Assembly: GCA_028671895.1 (NCBI GenBank) | Contig: CM053802.1 | Coordinates: 19,537,631 to 19,601,630 of the forward strand | Length of the DNA stretch: 64,000 nucleotides | Source: Oenanthe sinensis | Taxonomy: Eukaryota > Streptophyta > Magnoliopsida > Apiales > Apiaceae | Reading direction: 5' to 3' | Shown here: positions 24,251 through 34,600 of the stretch, one piece after another | Layout: each line of letters begins with the position of its first letter | How positions within the stretch are numbered: position 1 is the stretch's first letter | Made by a program: the position numbers and the translations under genes | Notes under the pieces: model-generated | The model's input: only the letters and a program-made list of their open reading frames with translations | What the model was told of the DNA's origin: nothing | Database searches by the model: none

Positions 24251-24330
24251 CACGGATGGGTTGATAGTACAAAAGGTAAGGGCTTATCCTCTCATTCACG
24301 TCCGGGTTCAACTTTCGTTCACCATGAAAT
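24251..24330 (+). mobile_element. tRNA-like SINE head
   Basis: GATGGGTTGATAGTACAAAA and GGTAAGGGCT resemble an A-box region. CCGGGTTCAACTTTCG, 45 bp on, resembles a B box (GGTTCAANNC). The spacing fits a tRNA-derived Pol III promoter of a SINE. No anticodon arm folds properly, so it is not a tRNA gene. The 3' border is unclear. Confidence 0.45.
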
Positions 24331-27289
24331 TTTTTATAACGAATAATCATTTGATTTATATGATATCTAATACATATTGTACTGATAGTTTGTTTATAAT
24401 ATTGTGATAGAGTTGTAATTAATTTTTATTAATACAGTACAGATTCAAAATTGAATGTCCAATTTGATGACATGTGATATGTTACCCCAAAACACCATTG
24501 TTTGTCCGTCACCCGATATATACAATTGAGAAATGGGAACTAATTAATACTACTCTAACTATTTCAAGAAATGATTTAGCACTTTAAAATAATTTGACAA
24601 AGGAGAATACCCTTTAAGCTTTAGCTGCAAACGGAATGGGTAGATAGCTTGTCAATATCTACGAGAATATATGTACTTTGACGAAATTAATCTCAAGTAA
24701 TTGTCGTAGGCTCGTAGCCAAAAGCTTTGTGTTGATTAGGTGTTGTCTTTTGACGTCCATTGTTTTGAACTAAAGAAGAGTATATACTATTATACTTTGA
24801 TTGATTGCATGCAAGTGGATTTACTTTTCGCTTAATTTTTACACTTTATACCATTTCCATTTAATGCCAAATTAAGTAATAAAATAAGATTTATGATTAA
24901 AAAAATACACCTCCTACATGGATGAAGAATAAATAAATACTCCATCCGTCCCATTTTATGAGAATAAATAATATTTTTTTATTTGTATAAAATATAACTT
25001 TTCATTTTGGTGGTTAACCTGTCCAAATACATGCATCAGAGTTATGATAGACCAACTTGCTTTCACACATAAACATTCAAATGTTCAATCATATCATGTA
25101 TTTCTTGTCATTGTTAAATCAAGACAGCATATTGCAAAGTCAGTCATTAACAGCATAAATCTTGAAGTTAAGCCCCTGATGTCAAATGCACACAACAGAA
25201 TATTTCCTAATTATGTACAATCATATAGAGATTGACTATGGCCACAGGCAGGTTTACCGTTAAGTTGTCAACTTCTTTGTAATTACTGAGCAACCGGAAG
25301 GATGTAACATAAACACAAAGAAATGATCAACATTGATGGAGGCAGACTAACAGGGAAAAAATGAAACAAAATACATTTAGACAATGCCTTTCTAGCGAAT
25401 TCGTCAACAAAAGGGACAAAATTAGAAATTTATATGTTATGTCCAAATTTCGATATAGGTATACCATATTCGTTTTTGGACTTTGTTATGGATTGAGCTA
25501 TTTTTGAATGATATTGAGCCTCATTCGTAAGCTAAACCCGTGCGAGTCACGGATATATTCTAGTTGAAGTACCGCATATATTTTTAATTTTTATTACTAA
25601 CGTGTTGTTTTTATAAATATTCTGTAAATTTATTCATAAATAACTAAGATATATATGAACTGCTGCAAGCTTGTAATTGGTAAAAATAAAATCATTTTAA
25701 GTGTGTTTAATCTTATTTCAATGGTCTCGCATGTGTACATAATCCAAAAAATAATCATTATGATAAAAATTCAATTTGTCTTAATATTTCATCAAACCAG
25801 AAGCATCTGATTATTTGTTTAGACGCTACAACTCGACATCCTCTTTATTTTCCTTCAAATGAATTTAGTGGATTATATTGGTGAAAAGTTTGAAATAGTT
25901 GAGGGGTTGGAGTGGAGATGTAACCCATTTGGTTCTAGAATATCTCCAACTTCAAAGTTTAAACCCTCTTTAGAACTTGTTACCGATATTATAAAACTAT
26001 TTGATGCACTGATACATCATTATTAATACTAATGAAAAATATATTTCAATTGGAGTAAACCGTCCGGCCAAAATAGGTTGTTAGCTGTTAAGTTGACGAG
26101 AATAAAAACAAGATTTCCTCTTCTTCTGATATAGAAAGCCAAATGATCGGAATTAACATATACATTGCGGAAGATTCTTAGATACACTTTATCGTTTAAA
26201 TTATTCCAGCCACTTTCTGATGTTTCTTTTTCTTCTCTCAGTTACCAAATGAGTTCTTCCTTCTCATATTAAAAATTCAAATTTTATATCTGCCATTAAT
26301 CCACTTAAATCTTCTATTTATCTTTAAATATTTTATTTATGTAATATATGTTTTAATTATCACACTGATCTATTTTTAATATTTTGTTATTTATGTTTTA
26401 TCCAATTAATATATGAATATATAATTTAAACAAGTTAAAAAAATAGTATATTATACTATGTTTAATATATCTCAAAATTACTTACATTTTTTAAACTAAA
26501 ACTAACTTTCAATTAACAAATTTAAGTTTACAACAACTTAAACCAGATTGCAGATTGTCCCTCAAACATCTATAAGTTTCAGCTTGTTACTTGAAATGAT
26601 GTTATTAATATTAAAATATAAAATGTTACCAATATTAAATTATATTAAATATAACAAGAAAATGCCTTGGATTTCAATTTATTTGCATTTTGGGTTTCAA
26701 CAAATTACTCATAATTTATGCCTAATTTTCTCACGAATTGTGAACATAATTGAAGAGTATATGCACTGAGAAGAAATCGAATTAGAGTAAATATCATCGA
26801 TGTAAGTTACACAATGTCAATCAGAAAATTATAAGAACTTGCATCATTCTAATACTCTTTTTAATTCATGCATGGTGTAAGTCGTTTGACTTGTTATATT
26901 TTTATTTAGGAAAAAAAATTAATTGCTGATACGAAACTCTTAAACTCTATACGTATTCAAACAATATTAGTTATGAGATCCAAACACAACTTTATAGAAG
27001 TCACTTGATAGTTGATATAGATGTCTGTTTCATTCCGCTACAAACATCTTCTTATACATTTTGCTTATTTTATATTTTTTTATTATGTCTGCATTCCTTG
27101 TCTACTCAGATTTGAGGTGCTCTCGAGTAATGTTTAAACAACCAATGTTATCAATAACATATATATACAAACACAATACGTTCAACGAAAGCCAATGTAA
27201 TCAATCACATACATACACAGTGATGCACTCAATTATAACATCTAACATTGGGTTGTTCAAACATAAATTTTCTACTAATGCAAGAACAA
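24331..27289. other. Long intergenic stretch, no gene seen
   Basis: No exon with codon character or recognisable domain was found on either strand. A single Stowaway-like terminus (TACTCCATCCGTCCC near 24940) has no partner, so only half a MITE is visible. Confidence 0.45.
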
Positions 27290-27778
27290 TTAATTTGCAA
27301 CAACTCCTGCTTCTACAACAGTATCAACCATCTCACTTTGTGCATTGCTTCCACTAAACACTTTAGCAATCTTCTCAGTGGGAACCAATGGGAGATAGGA
27401 AGAGACCTTGTAGCCTTGTTTTGCTGTGCGCTGAACAGTCTCGTTGTACTTCTCAGAGCAGTAGGCTGCAGTTGGTACAACAACTTGAGCCACCCGAGGA
27501 AAGAGAGGGAGCTAATCGAGAGAGTGCCAAGTTGAGGCAGCGTAATGCTCAGCCACTGGATCATACTTCAGATACATCTCCTTAGAAGTAGGCTCACACT
27601 GGGCATATGCAGTTTTGGCAAGCCCCGAGGCCTTATCCATCAGGTTCACATTCTTTACTTCAGAAACCACAGCCCGAGCAGTGGCAGGAGCATTCTAAGC
27701 TGCAGACAAGGCACAGCTTCATAGTTGTTTCACGGCAGGAGGAACACGACTGTCCAAATTGTGAACAGATTCATCGAC
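27290..27778 (-). pseudogene. REF/SRPP-like (stress-related) protein, broken exon
   Basis: Reading the minus strand from 27778, after a good acceptor (TTGCAG), gives the REF/SRPP family core: a VDESV start, RVPPAVKQ, ALSAA, ARAVVSEVK, then a block to YAASTWHS and VAQVVVPTAAY. This family coats rubber particles or lipid droplets and appears in stress responses. Three in-frame stops break it (complements of 27719-27721, 27695-27697 and 27512-27514). The frame otherwise holds to 27290 without shifts. The upstream exon was not found. The kept splice acceptor shows it is a duplicated genomic fragment, not a retrocopy. Confidence 0.85.
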
Positions 27779-29280
27779 CTGCAACTATATAGCAAACGAC
27801 TGTCCAAATGATATATGCAGTTTAGCTTCTCTTCTTCAGTTTGAAACTTCAAAATACACAAACAATTTACAGTCAGACTTCAGGAAACTATGAAATATCA
27901 AAACATGAAAGCATAGAATATGCAATATAGTATAATATTATCTATCAATGAAGACCTGCATATATCTTACACAAACATTCCTATAATATGCACTCTTCCT
28001 ATTGCCATTTTTATAAGGATTTAAGTAACAAAAGAAGATTAAAAACGTTTCTGTTACTAAATTGTATACATGACAGTGAAATGCAGCAGTTGTGATCCTC
28101 TCTGGCGCAAATTGTTTTCTGAGTATAAGTGCTTACTTATAAGCTTGTAATTGAGGGAGACCATTGAAGATGTGTATGCCTATTTTTTGCAGGTTTTCTA
28201 GCTATACACAATCTGCATCTCTGTCAATAGTCTTGATTGTGTAGGCTACAGTTGAGACCATAGTAATTTTCCTACTTTGCTTCCATTGAATTCCATTTGT
28301 GCGACCAGCTAGAAGATGATCTTCTACCGGTAAGTAAACCAGATTAAAATAGCCAATTTATGATCTCACCTTACTCTTTTAAGAATATTATTCTGGCTAA
28401 AATGCATCTAGTACCTGTAATCCAATAAAGTTGTGCAAAATCAAGAACATATATATTTGCATTCAAGGTGAAAATATTCACAATAAAATTCAAATGATAT
28501 AGCTTTATAGCATGCCAATTTTGAAATGTATAGGTGCTATTTGCATTAAATCTCTCAAAATAAAGCATTTTTATACACTGTTGAGCAATTTTACATTTAT
28601 TAGCCCGTACAAAACTTATCGAAATACAGATTTGTAAATCCTACCACAACTGCCTTAGCCTCTCGATAGCCGAAGAACAAACTCTCTGCAAAGGTATTAA
28701 AGTTTTATTATTTCCTATTCAGAAGATGAGTTAAAGTCATTTTATATTTAAAAGCACTGAAGGAGATGCATATTTAGGTACATCTCCCAAAAACCGCTTG
28801 GTTAATAATGAAATCATTGAGAAATAGGACGTTGTTAGGATGAACTTTCGGGTGATTTTTTTTTTCAATCTGGAACTTACTTCGAAAAAAGGTATGATTA
28901 GCGCAAAATGACAGATATGTATGCAAATTGTAGGCTAGATTTTACAGTAGTTGTGGCATGCATATAAACTTTACTTCGAATCCTTACACAGACATCAAGT
29001 AAAAGATAAACTACTCTGCAGAAAGCTACTACTGTTAGCTATTTCAGTTAATGGCATTTACCTAAAAACATTGTAATAGTTCGAAACACTGTATTTTTCC
29101 AGATGTGATAATCTAAGATGTATCTATATATATCATATCCTATATGGCTTTGTAAAATAGACGGCAAGACAAGAAACAATATCATATAAAAGTTCATACC
29201 AGATTTTTCATATCAAAACTCTGCAATTCTTCTTCCTGCATATTGCTGCTAGTATAACAATCAATTCAGGTGCCGAATCT
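27779..29280. other. Intergenic, no gene seen
   Basis: I looked on the minus strand for the first exon of the REF/SRPP-like pseudogene and did not find it. The region is AT-rich and non-coding as far as I can tell. Confidence 0.4.
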
Positions 29281-29289
29281 TTAATGGAG

Positions 29290-30392
29290 CAAGGGATAAC
29301 TGTTTCATCATAGGAAACTGTTTCATCGTAGGATATTCACTGGACAAGGATAACTGTTTCATTGTAGAAAGATGGCAAAGAAATACAATAGATTGGATTT
29401 TTGTGAGCCAGGAGCTGTGAGAATGTCATGTAACGGTCCACGTCACTGCCATAATGCTCAAATACATGGTAAGCTAAGCTAAATATTGTAGAGATTTCAA
29501 TCTTAATGTAATTTAAAATAACATCCGGCCAAATGGTCTATATCGGTGACTCTTATCTATCTCAAACAAATACCCACAAAACAGGAAATAGATCCCCATT
29601 AAGTAACAATATGTTAATTATTTCAATTTATGGCTTCATAGTTTTACCACAGAAATTTTATTCTGGTTCCAGCATGCTTGTAGTATTAAATTATTGTTTA
29701 AAGTTTAAGATAGGATACTTAAGATCAGCCTAAGGCTATGTTTGTTTTCAAGGATTATAATACCAGAACCCTCTAGAATTTGCACTCGTTCTATCAAACT
29801 TCATTAAGCCTATTTAATATATGTACTACTTTGTTGTACAGTTTAAGCCGGGGGGACTATTAATCCCAAAATAGTATAAATTTAGAACATAGGCTAAGAA
29901 GTTAGAAGTATAATGTTGTGTCTAGCTATACTTACTCAAAGCTTGAGTTACTCTCCTTCCATTTGCTGTAATAAATTTAGTTGGCTTGACAATTTTCGCA
30001 GGCCCACAGGTATAGCCAGGCCCTAGTGCTCTTAACGTGAAATTCTTTGGCACCATAACAATTTCGTTGGTGCTTCCGGATTCACCGACACTAACCTGGA
30101 ATGAGCTTGTAGCATTGGCTGGGTGTTGCAGCAATGAGCTAAGCACTCCTTCCTTGCATCAATTTGCAATCTGCTGTTTGTACGGAGTTGAAGATAGTAT
30201 TTGAGCAATTGTTGGGTCCTCTGAACAACTATTTTTGGAACGTAATCTTCATATTTTGATCAATTCCCCTACGTTGTTTTAGCACCCACCATGCTCCATA
30301 TTACTTCTTTTTCCACCCCAAGTCCATCCAAGTGTCCAACCCGGTTCTTGAATATGACGAAAGGTCTGGAAGCTGAGCATTGTAATAACAAC
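29290..30392 (-). pseudogene. COBRA-like (COBL) gene remnant, two exons
   Basis: The first visible exon (30392 to 29936) follows a TTTTCTAG acceptor and encodes COBRA landmarks in order: RHIQEPGWTLGWTW, KEVIWSMVGAKTT, TPYKQQIAN, NATSSFQVSVG and LPKNFTL-like VPKNFTL. It ends with PGYTCGPAKIVKPTKF and RRVTQAL. Its donor (TTTGA|GTAAGT) is intact. The next exon starts at 29445 after GGCAG with MTWTVT, then SQLLAHKNP and SFYNETV. COBRA-like proteins are GPI-anchored cell-wall proteins needed for cellulose orientation. Stops (one replacing the Cys after QQIAN) and several frameshifts kill this copy. The CACTA element sits 8 bp upstream of the first acceptor and cuts off any 5' exons. Confidence 0.85.
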
Positions 30393-30400
30393 CTAGAAAA

Positions 30401-31350
30401 CACTACAAGAAATTTTGCATCAGACAACGGTTTTTATCCGTCGTCTGACTCCCTGATTTTCCGTTGTCTATCTCAATGCCGTCTGTTACGCGTATCAGAC
30501 AACACCAGCATAACCGTTGTCTGTATTGCAGACAGATAACAGATGTGGTTTCAAAACTATTGTATGAAAGCTGGTATAGACAATAGTTTCAGAAGCAATT
30601 ATTGTCCGATATCACGTCACTCAATAGTTTCTGGGAGTCGAACTGTTGTCTAATTTCACCAAAGTCCATGGTTTATAAAATATAATCTATTGTTTTTTTA
30701 TGGTATAGACATTGGTCGTTTTATAATAGAAGTGTTGTGTGAAATGTAGTTAGACAGCAGTTTAGTTTGATTAATATGTTGTATGTGTTACAAGTACACC
30801 ACACTTTCTATTATAACGACATGTTGTCTGAATGTATAAGACATTACATTTTATTTTAGCAAAAGCATTGTGTAAATGTGTAATCTACAACGTTTTCATT
30901 TCATTTTTATGTTGTATGTGTTTTAAGTACACCACACTTGTTGTGCTTACTACATGTCGTCTGAATGTATAAGACACTACGTTTTTAGTTTTGCAAAAGC
31001 ATTGTGTAAGTGTTTAACCTACAACGTTTTTATTTCGTTATTGTGTTGTATGTGGTTTAAGTACACCACACTTTTGTGCTTACTACATGTTGTATGAATT
31101 TGTAAGACACTACGTTTTCGTTTTGCTAAAAACATTGTTATGTTTTCTTATAGACAATTGATGCATTTGTTTTGACGTTGTGTGACTTTTCTTTATACAA
31201 CAGTCTAGTTGTTAAAGCATGGTCTGGTTATAAAGCACACGATGGTTTTGTTATAAACCTTGTGTATTAAAAACCATTGTCTGTTAGATAGAATAACAAG
31301 TATTCCAAACAATGTTCTAATTGGCTAAAAGGAAAGTAGACAACGGTTTT
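30401..31350. repeat. Left terminal and subterminal repeats of CACTA
   Basis: After the terminus there are many direct and inverted copies of ACAACGGTTTT/GTTGTCTG and degenerate forms such as ACATGTTGTCTGAATGTATAA and AAGTACACCACACTT. En/Spm transposases bind such arrays of short subterminal motifs. Confidence 0.85.
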
Positions 31351-31683
31351 TGTATATATAATCAAAAGCATTATAGCGTAAAATAAACAAGCCAAAATCA
31401 AAAATCATCAAACAACCAATTCATCATTCAGACGCAACCAATAGTCTGCAAAAGACCAACCATTACAACTAACATTCACAAATCATTTTACCATTCACTT
31501 CACTAATACTACCGACCAAATCCAACCACAAGATTAAATATTTTCAGGTGAACATACCAACAAAAGAGATGGACTAAAGTATTCACTTAAAGCTTTAAAG
31601 CTATATTTACCATAAACTACATAGTGAAGCTCCCAAAAGTTTAAGATATGTTCAACCCAAAATACCCAGCTATGCGATTAAGT

Positions 31684-34600
31684 TTAAGAGGCGTGGTTCT
31701 TCATGAAATACTTGGCGAAATCAGTCCTTACTTCATTGAGGTCAGGCAGGCCATAACAGTTCTGGTTGTTTCTGCGTAGCCACTATAAAATGAAACCATA
31801 GACCAAGTCACAAACAGGCTTCACCATGAAGTAGTAGGATTAAGAAAAAATTCAGAAATCTGGAATCATACCTTTACAGGAAATTCGCGTTCCTTGTCTA
31901 GACATATTTCTTTCATATAGCGCATCACAAATAGACCACAATCTTTACTCCCCATTTGGAGAGGAACTCCCTGAAGAAACATTAAATAAAATTATATATA
32001 TGGCCAAACTATGTTTTGTAAAAGAGAAACATATAAGATATGCACTAAGAAAAAGATATTACCGCAAGATTCTCCCACATTATTTTCTTCTTCAGAAACT
32101 TCTTTACTTTGTCCTTGTACAGTTTGATGGCACTACGGCAATACAACATAAATCAAGTTTAAGACACTTTTCTTAATAATTATTGATGCGATTCCAAATG
32201 AAATATATTTCTTATGTGGTACTAACTTGTCAACAACTTCTGTCCATTCTTCACTTGCAATTCTCCGCTTTAAAGGATCCATATGGTAAACTATTTGTGT
32301 ATCCGGATTTACAGCCGTCAACGCCCAATGATTGCTATTATAATTTCATGAACACCACAAATGAGAACATGTATCTTTATTAAAGGATAAGAATTTTATT
32401 TATAAGGGCCAGATTGATTTTATTTACAAGGCCTAGATTCACAAACTATAAATTTATATACAGGCTCCTTAAACTATATCATGACATTACATGCAACAAA
32501 GATGACATTAAGCACATATATATAGGCATAAAAAGAAGTACTAACGCATGATTATATGGGAGCAGAAATAATTGGTTTGGCTTAGAGTTCTTGAATCTGT
32601 TAGATAGGGCTTGCGACCTCTGTCCTGCAGTTCCACAACCGAGGGCGCCTATCGTCGCAGGATCAACAAATGCTACCATGTCAGACATCTTCTGTTTTGT
32701 CAAGTAATCCTGGAGTGAACTGCATAAAAAGTATACAGTCATTAAAACAAACTAAAAGTTTTATTCAAGTATTTGTAAAGCCAAAGAAAATTATAAACTG
32801 CGATACTTACTTAGCAAACATACAAATAACAGACCCCGCTATTTCACCCCCAGAGCACAAAGCATACACATCTGATAAAAACAGAGCCTTTTTACCGGTT
32901 GATCCAAAGGCTTGTTGGCATAGCTGAAAAGAAGTTACACGGCCGTCTTTCAAGGCATTTTTGGCCCAAAGCCACAAACGCTTCACATGAGACGGGTAAT
33001 CAAGACCGAACTCCAACACATACTCTTCTTCTTCTACTTCAGGTGCTTTCCCACAATCTTTCACCTTTTTAAACTTCTTTCCCATAATTTTCTTACTTCC
33101 CTAAAGTGGATTAAAAAAAGAAAATTGAGAAAGTAATGTGTTAAAGAATGTAGATCTGTTAAATTATAAAAAATATAAATTAATAATTTTATTCTTCACA
33201 TTTAAAAAACAATACAAATTTCAATAAAATTATAATATATTCAGTTTTATTTAGCACATATGTAGTAATTTTTAATTGTTCTTTCCCGCTTTAACTCTAT
33301 AGATTTAACAAAATTTTACCTTTGTACTTCCGTTCACTGCAGTGCTTGGCTTCAGTTCAATTATAAGTGCATCATTACAGGAGCAGTCCAGCAGATTTAT
33401 GCAGAAGACTGGTTTGTTCTAATCAGAGTCTACAGATTCTGACTGGTGAAAATCAGAGTCTATAGACTCTGATAGGTGAATTTCGTACAAGTGATGCAGC
33501 TTTGTGAGAAGGAAGATATTAGCAGTGATACACCAGAAAGGTGGAACTAGTATTCGTGAAAATCAGCGCATCATTACAGGAGCAGTCCAGCAGATTTATG
33601 CAGAAGACTGGTTTGTTCTAATTAGAGTCTACAGATTCTGACTGGTGAAAATCAGAGTCTATAAACTCTGATAGGTGAAAATCAGAGTTTATAGACTCTG
33701 ATAGGCCTATAACAATACTGCTATGACTCTGATTATTGTTATGTTACTTTAAAAAACAATACAAATTTCAATAAAATTATAATATATTCAGTTTTATTTA
33801 GCACATATGTAGTAATTTATCAGTTGATGACTTATTTATCAGTTGATGACTTATTATCAGTTGATGACTTATTTATCAGTTGATGACTTATTTATCAGTT
33901 GATGACTTATTATCAGTTGATGACTTATTTATCAGTTGATGACTTATTATCAATTGATGACTTATTTATCAGTTGATGATTTATTATCAGTTGATGACTT
34001 ATTTATCAGTTGATGACCTTGTCATCCACCTGCCACTGTAATATTATGTATTGTGACTTATCTATAAGTTGATTTGTCTTGTGTTAACTCTCCCGGTTTC
34101 TACAGCTACTACAGAGCGATCATTCTCAGCTATGAAAATAGTTAAGACCATTCTTCGAAATAAAATGGAAGAGGAATATTTAAGAGATACTATGATTCTC
34201 AACATTGAAAGGGAGTATGCAGAAGATATTGATCCAGAGGAAGTAATCGACGAATTCTATTCTAAAAAAAGTCGACGAGTTCAACTTAAATAATGTGAGT
34301 ACATTTGCTTTTTGAAGTTTAAAAACTATCATTATTATTATTCTGTGCATTTGTCGGTTGCAAGTAATAGTATGAATTCATCTTGAAAATTCAATTTTAT
34401 ATTTTGAACTACTTTGTAAGTTCATTATTTTATACTTTAGTGTTGGGTTGCAAATTTTTTATCGTCTCTTTGACTTAGCCCAGGCGGATTCTAAATCCTG
34501 GTTCCGCCCCTGGTTCTTTCCCGCTTTAACTCTATAGATTTAACAAAATTTTACCTTTGTACTTCCGTTCACTGCAATGCTTGGCTTCAGTTCAATTATA

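Noticed and set aside
24251..24330. A tRNA gene
   Set aside because: A- and B-box-like motifs exist but no anticodon stem or acceptor stem can be folded; a SINE head fits better.
33818..34021. Regular short repeats resembling a CRISPR array
   Set aside because: Units are head to tail without unique spacers, and the context is a plant transposon intron.
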